Below are positions 34,316 to 44,916 of a stretch of 64,000 bases of DNA, piece by piece. The stretch covers positions 62,001 through 126,000 of the forward strand of contig JAEUHY010000012.1 in NCBI GenBank assembly GCA_016795325.1. The letters are read 5' to 3'. The first letter of the stretch is position 1. Every line of letters begins with the position of its first letter. A program made the position numbers and the translations under genes. This stretch comes from Planctomycetota bacterium. Its GTDB lineage: Bacteria; Planctomycetota; UBA1135; GCA-002686595. Under the pieces are notes generated by a model. It ran no database searches, was not told the DNA's origin, and saw only the letters and a list, made by a program, of their open reading frames with translations.

Positions 34316-35635
34316 ATGATCCACCCGCAAAACGTCCACGAGACCCTCAAGCGTCACCAGCTGGCGGACGGCTATCCGTTCGTCTTCGACCTCGAGAAGA
34401 GCCACGGTTCCTGGCTGCACGATGCGCGCACGGGCGTGGACCTGCTCGACTTCTTCACCTGCTTTGCGTCGTGGCCGATCGGCTACTCGCATCCGCGTTT
34501 GGCGGAAGCAGAGTTCAGCGCGGAGCTCCTGGCCGCGGCGCGCAACAATCCAGCCAACTCGGACCTGTACACCGTGTCGATGGCGCGCTTTGTCGAGGCC
34601 TTTGCGACGCGCGTGACGCCGGACGGCTTCCCGTACCACTTCTGGATCTCCGGCGGCGCGCTGGCGATCGAGAACGCGCTGAAGGTTGCGTTCGACTGGA
34701 AGGCCCAGAAGCTCGGACGCACGGACCTCGCCGAGAACTGCGACGACCTGGTAATTCTGCACTTCAAGGACGCCTTCCACGGCCGCTCGGGCTACACGCT
34801 CTCGCTCACGAACACCGACCCGACCAAGACCGGTCTGTTCCCCAAGTTCCGCTGGCCGCGCGTGCACAACCCGGGCATCGAGTTCGACCTCGACGGCGGG
34901 ATCGCGAACGACATCGCCGCGAGCGAAGCGCGCTCGTGCGCGGAGATCGAAGCGGCCTTCCGCGAGCACAAGGGCAAGGTCGCGGCGATCATCATCGAGC
35001 CGATGCAGTCCGAAGGCGGCGACCACCACTTCCGTCCGGAGTTCCTCGCCAAGCTGCGTCGTTACGCGGACGAGCAGGAAGCGCTGCTCATCTTCGACGA
35101 AGTGCAGACGGGCTTCTTCGGTTCGGGCACGCCCTGGCTGTGGCAGCAGATCGGCGTCGCGCCGGACATCGTCGTGTTCGCCAAGAAGTCGCAGCAGGCG
35201 GGCATCTACTCGAACAAGCGCGTCGACGACGTTGCGCACAACTGCTTCCACCGTCCCAGCCGCATCAACTCGACTTGGGGCGGCAACCTGACGGACATGG
35301 TGCGTGCGCGGCAGATCATCGACATCATCCTGAGCGAGCGCATGCACGAGAACATCGCCGCCCGCGGGCGTCAGTTCGTCGCTGGCCTGCGCCAACTCGC
35401 GCGTTCGGGCGCGCCGTTCAGCAACGTGCGCGGCGTCGGTTCGTTGTGCGCCTTCACGCTCTCCGATCCGGCGACGCGCGACGCGCTCCTCGGCCGTCTG
35501 CGCGACCAACGCCTGCTCGCGCTCAAGTCGGGCGCGCGCGCGATCCGCTTCCGCATGCCGCTCAACGTGTCGGCTGCGGAGATCGATCAGGCGCTGGGCA
35601 TGATCGAAGCGTCGCTGCACTCGCGCGTGCGCTGA
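34316..35635 (+). CDS. lat: L-lysine 6-transaminase
   Basis: PLP enzyme moving the epsilon-amino group of lysine to 2-oxoglutarate, giving alpha-aminoadipate semialdehyde. The 439-aa product matches the Lat subgroup of class III aminotransferases: WLHDARTGVDLLDFFTCFASWPIGYSHP near the start, FHGRSGYTLSLTNTDPTK, FDEVQTGFFGSG, the PLP-lysine region VVFAKKSQQ (K290/K291) and STWGGNLTDMVR. The ATG at 34316 is used; no Shine-Dalgarno is visible, and an in-frame GTG at 34253 is possible. The product would normally be oxidised by an aldehyde dehydrogenase, and the upstream neighbour is an ALDH homologue that looks inactive. Confidence 0.9.
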   Translation: MIHPQNVHETLKRHQLADGYPFVFDLEKSHGSWLHDARTGVDLLDFFTCFASWPIGYSHPRLAEAEFSAELLAAARNNPANSDLYTVSMARFVEAFATRVTPDGFPYHFWISGGALAIENALKVAFDWKAQKLGRTDLAENCDDLVILHFKDAFHGRSGYTLSLTNTDPTKTGLFPKFRWPRVHNPGIEFDLDGGIANDIAASEARSCAEIEAAFREHKGKVAAIIIEPMQSEGGDHHFRPEFLAKLRRYADEQEALLIFDEVQTGFFGSGTPWLWQQIGVAPDIVVFAKKSQQAGIYSNKRVDDVAHNCFHRPSRINSTWGGNLTDMVRARQIIDIILSERMHENIAARGRQFVAGLRQLARSGAPFSNVRGVGSLCAFTLSDPATRDALLGRLRDQRLLALKSGARAIRFRMPLNVSAAEIDQALGMIEASLHSRVR

Positions 35636-35655
35636 GCGCTGGAAGCACGATTTTT

Positions 35656-35684
35656 CAGGGCCGCGCTCCACGGGCGCGGCCCTG
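35656..35684 (+). terminator. GC hairpin after lat
   Basis: A perfect 11-bp stem (35656-35666 with 35674-35684) with a seven-base loop lies 21 bases after the lat stop. A run of five T precedes rather than follows it on this strand, so it would not be a textbook rho-independent terminator in either direction, but the place suggests transcript ending. Confidence 0.55.
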
Positions 35685-35740
35685 ACCGTCGCGTTCGAGT
35701 CTTGCGTTGTTTTGGTGCGTGAGGCGAAACTCCGCGCCCC

Positions 35741-36229
35741 ATGGACAAAGACACCAGCTCGCAACCTGGGCGGAACGCCGGCGCGGCCGCCGGATCACCC
35801 GAACGCAGCGCCAAGCGCCGCAAGCAGCTGACGTGCGGGCTGATCGGCTGCTCGGCGCTCTTGGGGCTGCTCATCGTGTTGACGCCGGTTCTGGCCACGA
35901 TTTTCGTGCCGACGCTGGTGGAAGAATTGCACGCCGCCAAACACGAGCGCGCTGTGCTGCAGATCCGCACGTTGCTCGCGGCCGTCGAGCAGTACAGCGC
36001 CGACACGGGCGCGCCGCCGCAGACGTTGGACCAACTGCTTGAACTCGGACCGTCGGGCAAGCCGTACATCGAGGGCGCGCTGCCCCTCGACCCGTGGGAG
36101 CACGCCTACGTCTACTTCGCGCCGACGGGAGGCGCGGCGCCGCGCATCGTTAGTTACGGCGGCGACGGCGAACCGGGCGGCGACGACAGAGCCAAGGCGG
36201 ACATCGACAGCGCCGAACTGCAGCGCTGA
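35741..36229 (+). CDS. GspG-like pseudopilin-domain protein without a prepilin leader
   Basis: A 162-aa protein whose C-terminal half matches the major pseudopilin GspG of type II secretion: a long helix with VEQYSADTGAPPQTLDQLL, then PLDPWEHAYVYFAP and a calcium-type loop IVSYGGDGEPGGDDRAKADID. The N-terminus differs: 28 charged residues, then one transmembrane helix (about 32-55), with no G-FTLIE prepilin peptidase site. It is therefore probably a membrane-anchored relative rather than a processed pilin subunit. No other secretion gene is adjacent. It converges with rlmN after 24 bp. Confidence 0.75.
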   Translation: MDKDTSSQPGRNAGAAAGSPERSAKRRKQLTCGLIGCSALLGLLIVLTPVLATIFVPTLVEELHAAKHERAVLQIRTLLAAVEQYSADTGAPPQTLDQLLELGPSGKPYIEGALPLDPWEHAYVYFAPTGGAAPRIVSYGGDGEPGGDDRAKADIDSAELQR

Positions 36230-36253
36230 AGCGCGTGCTCGAGTCGGCGCGTG

Positions 36254-37342
36254 CTAGTTCGCGCGCTGCGGCAGCGAGCGCACGCGCAGTTGCCCGCAGG
36301 CCGCGTCGCCTTCCATGCCGCGCGACCAGCGCACGGTCGCCACGACGCCGCGCTCGCTGAGGATCGCGTGGAAACGATCGACGGAGAATTGCGTCGGCCG
36401 GCGGTAGCCCGACTCGTCGACGGGATTGAAGGGGATCAGGTTCACCGAGCAACGGCGGCCGGCGACGCGCAGCGCGAGGCGCTCGGCGTGTTCGACGCTG
36501 TCGTTCTCGTCGGCCAGCAGCACGTACTCGTAGGTGACCTCGCGTCCGGTCTGTTCGAACCAGTCATCGCCCGCTTCGAGCACGTCTTCGATGCTCACGC
36601 CCTTCATCGCCGGCACGAGGATGTCGCGCTGATCCTGGAAGGGCGTGTGGAGCGAGATCGCGAGCTGGAAACGCGGCTTGGTCGGCGCGATGCGCCGCAG
36701 GCGCTCGGGGAAGCCGACCGTCGACACGGTGATCTTGCGCCCGCCGATGCCCATCTCGTCGTGCACGACGTCGAGTGCGCTCGAGAGGTTGGCGTAGTTG
36801 AGCAGCGGTTCGCCGATGCCCATCACGACGCTGCGGCCGAGCTCGCCGAGCGCGCGGCCGCGCACGAACTGCTCGAGGATCTCGTGCGCTTCAAGGTTGC
36901 GCACCAGGCCGTTGCGGCCCGAGGCGCAGAACGGGCAGGCCACCGGGCAGCCGACCTGCGTCGAAACGCACAACGTCGCGCCCTTGCGGCTTCCGGCGTC
37001 CTTGGGCGGGATGTGAACGACCTCGACCGTGGCGTCGCGCCCCGCGACGCGCGGAAAGGCGAGCAACAACTTGGTCGTGGCGTCGCGCGACTGGCGTCGG
37101 TCCGTCTCGCGGCCGGAGAGGATCGGCAGCTCGCGCGCGAGCGTGTCGCGCAGCGCCGCCGGAAGGCTCGTCATCTGCGCGTACTCGAGCGCGCCGCGCT
37201 GCAGCACGGCTTCCCGCGCGATCTTGGCGTGGAACGGTTTGGCGCCGAGCGCGACGAAGCGCTCCCGCAGCGCGCTCGCGTCGAGGGAGAGCAGCGTCGG
37301 CGCCTGCGGAGTCGCCGATTCGTTGCTTTGGGCTTGGTCCAT
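36254..37342 (-). CDS. rlmN: 23S rRNA (adenine-2503-C2)-methyltransferase RlmN
   Basis: Radical-SAM enzyme methylating A2503 of 23S rRNA and A37 of some tRNAs. The 362-aa protein has the iron-sulphur motif CPVACPFC (C132, C136, C139), the upstream Cys of TLCVSTQVG (C125) and the C-terminal Cys that carries the methyl group, C349 in GDAACGQLR. VMGIGEPLLNY and STVGFPERLRRIA are also typical. The size is normal for the family. The Gly in MGIGEP replaces the more common Met of MGMGEP without affecting the call. Confidence 0.95.
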   Translation of the reverse strand: MDQAQSNESATPQAPTLLSLDASALRERFVALGAKPFHAKIAREAVLQRGALEYAQMTSLPAALRDTLARELPILSGRETDRRQSRDATTKLLLAFPRVAGRDATVEVVHIPPKDAGSRKGATLCVSTQVGCPVACPFCASGRNGLVRNLEAHEILEQFVRGRALGELGRSVVMGIGEPLLNYANLSSALDVVHDEMGIGGRKITVSTVGFPERLRRIAPTKPRFQLAISLHTPFQDQRDILVPAMKGVSIEDVLEAGDDWFEQTGREVTYEYVLLADENDSVEHAERLALRVAGRRCSVNLIPFNPVDESGYRRPTQFSVDRFHAILSERGVVATVRWSRGMEGDAACGQLRVRSLPQRAN

Positions 37343-37409
37343 GGGCGGTGGGCGCGCAACGCGCGCGAGCGCGACGGGAGTTCAGGTCGCGAGATTCGGG
37401 GCGCGAAGT

Positions 37410-38363
37410 TCAGGGCGCGCTGCCCAGCGCGGCGCGAAGCTTGTCGCCGATCTCGCGCGCCAGCTTGCGGGCAGCCTGCAAGTCGGGCGGATTGGCGCCG
37501 CCCACGGCGCGGTGGCCGCCGCCGCCGTAGGTCTCCATCAGCTCGCCGATGTGGATGCGCTTGTGCGGCGGATTCCAGGGGTTTTCGCCGGCCGAGATGT
37601 GGAAGCCCGCGCGCGTGGGAATCACGCCCACGGCGTAGTGGATCTCGGGGTAGTGGTAGAACGCGGCGAAACGTTCGCGGCGGATGGAGTTCGACGAAGC
37701 GTCGTACACGAGCACGTGTTCGCGCCGCGATTCGACCGTCGGCGGGAACTGTTCGAGCGCCTTGTCGCGGTTGCGCGCCGCGCGCTGGAAGGCGCGGTCG
37801 ACGTCGGCGCGCCGCGCGACCGCGTCGAGCGATTCGGTGGTCATCGCGCCGACGAGTTCATCGGGCCAGTCCGGCGAAGGCGCCGCCGTCAGCGCGCGCG
37901 AGATGCGCAGCGCGGGCTCGTCTCCGAACACCGCCTGCTCCACGTCGCGGAAGCGCGCCGCATCGATCACGTTCGACCAAGTCGCCATCTCGAGGAAGCG
38001 CGGCTCGGGCGTGTAGCCCCAGTGCTCGCGCGCGTGGTCGAGGATCAACGGCGGACAGCTCGGGCTCGCTTCGTCCCAGCGCCAGCGCTCGCTGGGTTGG
38101 TAGCGCTCGCGCAGCGACGGCGTGAGGAAGGTCGTGGGGTGGTGGTCGAACCAGTACTCGGCGCGCGGGTGGAAGTGGAAGTCGACGATCGCAAAGCGCG
38201 TCCCGACGCCGAAACCTTCCCAGTCGCTGCGCTGGTCGTAGTTGATGCTCGCCCAGCTCGGGTCTTCGCCCTTGCGCTCGCGCAGGATGCGCGCGAGGAC
38301 CGCGGCGGCGACCATGCCGTCGAAGTCGCGGTGATAGTGGATGCGAAGGCGGGCGTCGGCCAT
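37410..38363 (-). CDS. DHH-family phosphoesterase
   Basis: A 317-aa phosphoesterase of the DHH/DHHA1 superfamily (nanoRNase, c-di-AMP or pAp phosphatases, RecJ-like). Metal ligands are seen as HRDFDG (H11, D13, D15), VDFH (D61) and DHH at 73-75; the DHHA1 domain ends with GGGGHRAVGG (280-289). The ATG at 38363 begins just before the first strand. Between the two parts lies a longer insertion than in NrnA. Substrate is unknown; short oligoribonucleotides or nucleotide phosphates are plausible. It lies 67 bp before rlmN on the same strand. Confidence 0.8.
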   Translation of the reverse strand: MADARLRIHYHRDFDGMVAAAVLARILRERKGEDPSWASINYDQRSDWEGFGVGTRFAIVDFHFHPRAEYWFDHHPTTFLTPSLRERYQPSERWRWDEASPSCPPLILDHAREHWGYTPEPRFLEMATWSNVIDAARFRDVEQAVFGDEPALRISRALTAAPSPDWPDELVGAMTTESLDAVARRADVDRAFQRAARNRDKALEQFPPTVESRREHVLVYDASSNSIRRERFAAFYHYPEIHYAVGVIPTRAGFHISAGENPWNPPHKRIHIGELMETYGGGGHRAVGGANPPDLQAARKLAREIGDKLRAALGSAP

Positions 38364-38460
38364 GGAAGTCCGGCTCTGCCCGGCCGGCCCAGCAGGATAG
38401 CTCCGAGCGAGCGTCCCTGCGAATCGCGCCGCGTTGCAGCGGTGTACGATCCGCCGCCGC

Positions 38461-40515
38461 ATGGAAGGGAACACGTCCTGTTGCACGGAAGAGAACACAG
38501 CGCCGCGTGGTGCGAGAGCGTCGCACGGCTGGGCCGCAAGCCTGGGTTCACTCGCCTTGATCGCGGCCGTCGGCGCGCTCGCGTACGGCAACGGATTCGA
38601 CGGCGTGTTCCTGTTCGACGACCACACCGACATCGACGGCAATCCGGCCATCCGCAGCCTCGATTCGCTCTGGAAAGTCGTGAGCGAACAGGGCCAGTCC
38701 GGCGTCTCTGGGCGTCCGGTGGTGGCCCTTTCCTACGCCTACAACTACGCGTGGTGCGGCCTGGAAACCTGGGGCTGGCACGCGGTCAACCTGGCGATCC
38801 ACATCGTCGCCGCGTGGTTCCTGTTCGCTGCGCTGCGCCGCGCCTTGAGCATGGCGCCGTTCGCAGAACGCTGCGCCGCGCGCGCGCAGTTCGTGGCGCT
38901 CGCCGCGGCCGCGATCTGGGTCGCGCACCCGCTGACGACGGGTTCGGTCATGTACCTGGGCCAGCGCGTCGAGTCGCTGATGGGGCTGTTCTTCCTGGCC
39001 ACGCTCTACTTCGCGCTGCGCGCCTTCGCGGCGCCGGCCAGCCGTGTGTGGCCCGCGCTCGCCGCGCTGAGTTGTGCGCTCGGCACGGGCTGCAAGGAAG
39101 TCATCTTCGGCGCGCCGCTGCTCGTGCTGCTCTACGACGCGCTCTACGTGTCGGGCAACGCAAAGGCCGCTTGGCGCGCGCACCGCGCCTTGCACGCCGG
39201 GCTCTTCGCGACCTGGCCGCTGCTCGCCGCGTGGGTGCTCCTGGCGCAAGGCCGCAGCGAGTCCGTCGGCTTCGGCTACTCCGAAGTCGGCGTGTGGGAG
39301 TACCTGACCACGCAGGCCTGGGCCGTGGCGCACTACGCGCGCCTGTCGCTCTGGCCGGACCCGCTGATCTTCGACTACGGCGTCCAACCCATCGTCGATC
39401 CGGCGCGTTGGCTCGCGCCCGGCGTGCTGGTCCTCGCGGCGCTGGCTTGGACCGTGTGGGGCCTCGTGCGCCGCAGGGGCGCAGCGTTCCTCGGCGCCGT
39501 GTGGTTCGTGGTCCTCGCGCCCAGCTCGAGCGTGCTTCCGATCGTGACCGAACTGGTGGTCGAGCACCGCGCGTACCTGCCGAGCGCCGCCGTGGTGGCC
39601 GGCGTGGTGCTGGCGGCCGCTGCGCTGCTCGAGCGCTTTGTCGCGGCTCCGCGAGCGCGCCTCCTCGCGGGCGTCGTCCTGACCCTCGCCGTGGGCGCGG
39701 CCGCGGTGCTCACCACGCGCGCACGCAACCGCGACTACGCGAGCGAGATCGGCATGTGGCGCGACGTGCTCGACAAGCTGCCGACCAACGCGCGCGCGCA
39801 GGCGAGCTACGGCAACGACCTGGTCAGCGCCGGCCGCGAGCCCGAGGCCGGCCCGCACTACGCCGAGGCCGTGCGGCTGCATCCACAGAACGGCTACTGG
39901 CGTGCGAACCTCGGCACGTGGCTCATGAACAACGGCAAGCTCGAAGAGGCCGTGGCGGAGCTGGAGCGTTCGCGCGAGATCCTGCCGGAGTACGGCATGA
40001 CGCTGCAGAACCTCGGCGAGGCGTATTCGCGCCGCGGGGAGAGCGACAAGGCGCTCGAGCTCTGGCAGCGCGCGCTGGAGAACGGCGCGCCGCAGCCCGG
40101 CGCTCTCGCCGCGCGCGTGAGCCCGTTGCTGTTCGGCCGCAAACGCGACGCCGAAGCGCTCGCCGCCTGCCGCGCGGCCGTGCGCAGCGCGCCGAACGAT
40201 CCGCTCGCGCTGGCCACCTTGGCGCGTGCGCTGCTGCAGACCGGCGACGCCAAGCTGCGCGATCCGGTCGAAGCCGGCGGCCTCGCCCTGCGCGCGGCGA
40301 TGCTCAAGCGCGGCACGGACGCCGAGCTGTTCGAGCTGCAGGCCGACGCGCTCGTTCAACACGGCCGCAACGGCGAGGCGGCGGGCGCGTTGCGCAACGC
40401 CGAAGCCGTGTGGCGCGCGCAGAGCCGGATCGATCGTGCGGAAGCCGCGGCGCGGCGCGCGACCGCGTTGCTCGCGGCCGCCAACTCGTCGGCCCCGGGC
40501 AACCCGGCGCGCTGA
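38461..40515 (+). CDS. TMTC-like multi-spanning membrane protein with TPR repeats
   Basis: A 684-aa protein with about ten N-terminal transmembrane helices (to about residue 425) and TPR repeats beyond (EAVAELERSREILPEYGMTLQNLGEAYSRRGESDKALELWQRAL, here named by its parts). FDDHTDIDGNPAIR shortly after the first helix and HAVNLAIHIVAAW match the TMTC/glycosyltransferase-C-like family, in which an Asp-rich loop after helix 1 is the donor or metal site. A role in protein or lipid glycosylation is possible but not shown. The ATG at 38461 is preferred over a TTG at 38434. It is divergent from the DHH gene. Confidence 0.78.
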   Translation: MEGNTSCCTEENTAPRGARASHGWAASLGSLALIAAVGALAYGNGFDGVFLFDDHTDIDGNPAIRSLDSLWKVVSEQGQSGVSGRPVVALSYAYNYAWCGLETWGWHAVNLAIHIVAAWFLFAALRRALSMAPFAERCAARAQFVALAAAAIWVAHPLTTGSVMYLGQRVESLMGLFFLATLYFALRAFAAPASRVWPALAALSCALGTGCKEVIFGAPLLVLLYDALYVSGNAKAAWRAHRALHAGLFATWPLLAAWVLLAQGRSESVGFGYSEVGVWEYLTTQAWAVAHYARLSLWPDPLIFDYGVQPIVDPARWLAPGVLVLAALAWTVWGLVRRRGAAFLGAVWFVVLAPSSSVLPIVTELVVEHRAYLPSAAVVAGVVLAAAALLERFVAAPRARLLAGVVLTLAVGAAAVLTTRARNRDYASEIGMWRDVLDKLPTNARAQASYGNDLVSAGREPEAGPHYAEAVRLHPQNGYWRANLGTWLMNNGKLEEAVAELERSREILPEYGMTLQNLGEAYSRRGESDKALELWQRALENGAPQPGALAARVSPLLFGRKRDAEALAACRAAVRSAPNDPLALATLARALLQTGDAKLRDPVEAGGLALRAAMLKRGTDAELFELQADALVQHGRNGEAAGALRNAEAVWRAQSRIDRAEAAARRATALLAAANSSAPGNPAR

Positions 40516-40616
40516 GCGGCAGGCACGCGGGGCGCCGCCAGAATCGACGGCGCCGGGTTCCAGGCGCCGAAGTCGGCGCGCTCAGATTCAGCGTGTGCAG
40601 TTCCGGCGGGCCAGGC

Positions 40617-42032
<1,416 letters not shown>

Positions 42033-42164
42033 CGAGCGAGCATCCTAGCGCTTGCGTAGATCGGCGCCGCCGGGCGCGCAGCGAAAGCCCGCGCGGCATT
42101 CGCAGACGAGCGGACGGCCCAGAAAATCCATCCGTGCTGCGTCGGCGCTCCAGCCTGGAATGAA

Positions 42165-42191
42165 CGCGGGCGGAGCGACGCTCCGCCCGCG
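42165..42191 (-). terminator. Hairpin between clpP and clpX
   Basis: A perfect 13-bp stem of G/C pairs (42165-42177 with 42179-42191) closing on a single base, so in practice a 12-bp stem with a three-base loop, starts 29 bases after the clpP stop codon. No U-tract follows on the minus strand. It probably ends or attenuates clpP transcripts before clpX. Confidence 0.6.
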
Positions 42192-42219
42192 GCGATTCGA
42201 TGCGAGGCGCGAACGCCGT

Positions 42220-42843
42220 TCAGCTCGAGGCCGGCGGCAAGTTCTTCCCAGCGGGCGCGACCACGTGGTCGATCAGGCCGAACTCCTTGGCCTCGTCGGC
42301 GGCGAAGAACTTGTCGCGTTCGCAGGCCTTGCTGATCTCCTTGGCCGTGCGACCGCTGTGCTTGCCCAGGATCTCCTCGAGGATCTTCTTCATCTTGAGG
42401 ATCTCGTTGACCTGGATCTCCATGTCCATGGCCGTGCCCTGCGCGCCGCCCCAGGGTTGGTGGATCATCACGCGCGAGTTCGGCAGCGCGTAGCGCTTGC
42501 CCTTCGCGCCGCCGGCCAGCAGCACGGCGCCCATCGACGCGGCTTGGCCCAGGCAGTAGGTCGACACATCGGGCGTCACGAACTGCATCGTGTCGTAGAT
42601 CGCCAGGCCCGCGGTCACCGAGCCGCCGGGGCTGTTGATGTAGATGCTGATGTCCTGCGACTTGTTGGTCTTGTCGAGGAACAAGAGCTGCGCCATCACC
42701 GAGTTGGCCACCGTGTCGTCGATGGCCGTCCCGATGAAGATGATGCGGTCCTCCAGCAGCCGCGAGTAGATGTCGTAGGTGCGCTCGCCGCGGCCGGTCT
42801 TCTCGATGACGTAGGGGACGTAGTAGTTGGCTTGTGCGCTCAT
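42220..42843 (-). CDS. clpP: ATP-dependent Clp protease proteolytic subunit
   Basis: Serine peptidase forming the double-heptamer chamber used by ClpX. The 207-aa sequence has the full triad: Ser103 in GQAASMG, His128 in MIHQPWGG and Asp177 in ERDKFF. The handle helix region [13 protein letters not shown] follows. The start ATG 42843 is chosen for the standard length; the N-terminal residues [24 protein letters not shown] (its ends YYVPY and SRLL) match the propeptide and axial loop. It stands between tig (187 bp upstream) and clpX (187 bp downstream), each gap holding a hairpin. Confidence 0.97.
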   Translation of the reverse strand: MSAQANYYVPYVIEKTGRGERTYDIYSRLLEDRIIFIGTAIDDTVANSVMAQLLFLDKTNKSQDISIYINSPGGSVTAGLAIYDTMQFVTPDVSTYCLGQAASMGAVLLAGGAKGKRYALPNSRVMIHQPWGGAQGTAMDMEIQVNEILKMKKILEEILGKHSGRTAKEISKACERDKFFAADEAKEFGLIDHVVAPAGKNLPPASS

Positions 42844-42941
42844 CTTCGCGTCGCTTGGGTGACTCTGTGGGTCGGGACGGACGGAATCGGAACGACGCTG
42901 ATAAGGCTTGAGGCCCGCGCGATCAAGCCCGGCGGAAACGG

Positions 42942-42976
42942 GACGGCCCGCGGCGAGGTGCTCGCCACGGGCCGTC
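42942..42976 (-). terminator. Hairpin between tig and clpP
   Basis: Arms 42942-42957 and 42961-42976 pair over 16 positions with one mismatch around a GTG/CAC loop, about 54 bases after the tig stop. The stem is almost wholly G/C and lacks a U-tract, like the other hairpins of this window. Confidence 0.6.
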
Positions 42977-43030
42977 GTGCATCGAAAGTGCAGCGCGATA
43001 CGCGGGCTGCGCGCCGCAGGGCGGCCGCTC

Positions 43031-44314
43031 TCAGACCTTGGGGGCCACCAGCTTGGCGGACGTGCGCAGGAACGCCCGGATCTTGCGCTCGAGGATCTCC
43101 ATGGCCAGCTGCGGCAGCAGGTTCTGCTGCTGGTAGAAGTCCCGGACCTCCTCGAAGCTCGAGCGGTTGCGCTGGGCGATGCCGCGCAATTCGTTCACCA
43201 TCTCGGCCTCCGCGACTTGGATCTTCTCCGCCTCGGCGATGCGCTCGATCAGGAAGTAGGCCTTGGCGCCCATCACCGCGGTTTCGGCGGCGGCTGCACT
43301 CTGGGCTGCGACCTGCTCCTCGAGGGCCGCGCCGCTGACGCCGCGCTGCTGCAGGTCGTTGCGGATCTGGCTGAGGCGGGCCTGGGTCTGGTCTTCGACC
43401 ATGCCGGCCGGCAATTCCATCGTGTGCGCCCCGATCACCCGTTCGATCAGCTCCTTCTCGATGCGCTGGTTCTCGAGCTCGACGTTGGCCTTCTCGAGGC
43501 CTTCGTGCGCGCGCTTGAGCAGCTCGGCTTCGTCCGCCGCACCGATCATCTTCATCAGCTCCTCGCGCGTGGGCAGGATCACCTTGTAGGCCTGGTTGAT
43601 CGTGATCCGGCATTCGCCGTCCTGGTCGCGCGCAGCTTCCTGCTCGAAATCGGCGGGGAAGTGGATCGGGCAGCTGCCGACTTCGCCGTCGCGCTTGCCG
43701 ACCATGGCGCCCTTGAGCGCATCGGCTTCGACGCCGGGGATCGTGGCCTGCGGTGAGAGGCGCAGACCGTCGCGCGTCCACACGACCTCGCCCTGGTGGA
43801 GCAATTCGACCTTGGCCAGCGCCATGCCGTCCTCGGGCAGACCGGCGTCGCCCGCGGGTTCGGGGTGGGCCTGGTTCTTGCGCGCCTGCTCGATCGCCTG
43901 CTCGACCTCTTCGTCGAGGATCGGCGGCAGGGCCGATTCGATCTCGAGGCCCTTGTATTGGCCGAGTTCGAACTCCGGCCGCAGGTTCAGGTCGAACTGG
44001 CGCGTGAAATCGGCGCCATGCAGCACCTCGCCGATGTCCAGCTGCGGGTGCTGGAAGGGGCGCAGCTTGTTCTCGGTGACAGCCTGTTCGTAGGCCTTCT
44101 GCACGAAGCGCACGGCCACTTCGTGGCGCAGTTGCGGCCCCTGCATCTTGCGCACGACGTCCGCCGGGACCTTGCCCGGCCGGAAGCCCTTCATGCGCAC
44201 CCGCTGGCCGAAGTCGGCGACGGCCTTGTTGAACTCGCTTTCGAACTCGTTCGCCGGAACGGTGAACGAGACGCGCGCTTGGCAGGGTTGGGTGCGTTCG
44301 ACGGTGACTTGCAC
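43031..44314 (-). CDS. tig: Trigger factor
   Basis: Ribosome-bound chaperone with peptidyl-prolyl isomerase activity. The 427-aa product begins at a GTG (44314) with [21 protein letters not shown] and carries the ribosome-docking signature [12 protein letters not shown] in the N-terminal domain (about 44-55). The middle region (about 155-240) would be the FKBP-like domain, and the C-terminal helical chaperone arms follow ([22 protein letters not shown]). The FKBP part is divergent and may have weak isomerase activity. It leads the tig-clpP-clpX order. Confidence 0.95.
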   Translation of the reverse strand: MQVTVERTQPCQARVSFTVPANEFESEFNKAVADFGQRVRMKGFRPGKVPADVVRKMQGPQLRHEVAVRFVQKAYEQAVTENKLRPFQHPQLDIGEVLHGADFTRQFDLNLRPEFELGQYKGLEIESALPPILDEEVEQAIEQARKNQAHPEPAGDAGLPEDGMALAKVELLHQGEVVWTRDGLRLSPQATIPGVEADALKGAMVGKRDGEVGSCPIHFPADFEQEAARDQDGECRITINQAYKVILPTREELMKMIGAADEAELLKRAHEGLEKANVELENQRIEKELIERVIGAHTMELPAGMVEDQTQARLSQIRNDLQQRGVSGAALEEQVAAQSAAAAETAVMGAKAYFLIERIAEAEKIQVAEAEMVNELRGIAQRNRSSFEEVRDFYQQQNLLPQLAMEILERKIRAFLRTSAKLVAPKV

Positions 44315-44454
44315 GGGATCGCGGAGTCGGCGAGAGGTCGGCGCGGGCGGCGGAAGCGGCCCGAGCGGGGCTGAAACAGAAAGGCGAAAGAGTTTATCCG
44401 CCGCCGCAGGGGGCGTCCACGGCGACGGCTGCGGCGAGGTAGCCTCTGGCCACG
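44315..44454. promoter_or_regulatory. Divergent control region between tig and the GNAT gene
   Basis: The 140 bp between divergent genes should contain promoters in both directions. An AT-richer patch lies at about 44370-44400 (GAAACAGAAAGGCGAAAGAG), but no specific promoter element can be assigned. Confidence 0.3.
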
Positions 44455-44916
44455 ATGAAACTCAATCTGCGGCGCGTCGAACGTATCGAAGAAGCCCTGG
44501 CCCTTGCGGAGGATCTCGACCGCTACGCGGCGCAATTCTGGTCGCAGTTCTCGGACGAGCCCTGGCCGGCCGGCGCCTGCGAGCGCTTTCTGCGCCAGCA
44601 TTTCGGCGCGCGCGAGACGGTGCTCGTCGCCGCGCTCGACGGCGCCCGGGCCGCGCCCTGGGGCGTGTGCCTGGTGGGACCGCTGGTCGACCCGTTGCGC
44701 GGAGAGTCGCTGCCGACCGTGCTGGTGCTGCACGTGGACCCGGCGCTGCGCCACCGCGGCGTCGCGCACGAGTTGATCGAGGAGGTGACCAAGGTCCTGG
44801 CTGCGCGTGGCGTGGAGCGCCTCGCGGCGCGCGTCGGCCACAACGACGACGCCCTGATCTCGATGGGCGAGCGTTGGGGCTTCGTGCGCAGCTGGGGCCT
44901 GATGGTCAGGGAGTAG
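44455..44916 (+). CDS. GNAT family N-acetyltransferase
   Basis: A 153-aa single-domain GNAT protein that would transfer an acetyl group from acetyl-CoA. The coenzyme-A loop RHRGVA (99-104), preceded by strand VLVLHVDP and followed by a helix HELIEEVTKVLAARG, is typical motif A. The C-terminal strand WGFVRSWGLMV matches motif B. The acceptor is unknown; no partner gene suggests it. Its last 11 bases overlap the end of the convergent HerA-type gene. Confidence 0.85.
   Translation: MKLNLRRVERIEEALALAEDLDRYAAQFWSQFSDEPWPAGACERFLRQHFGARETVLVAALDGARAAPWGVCLVGPLVDPLRGESLPTVLVLHVDPALRHRGVAHELIEEVTKVLAARGVERLAARVGHNDDALISMGERWGFVRSWGLMVRE

Noticed and set aside
38548..40362. A minus-strand open frame of about 600 codons opposite the TPR membrane protein
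   Set aside because: It is Arg/Glu/His-rich without motifs and lies wholly within a gene having clear helices and TPR repeats on the other strand.
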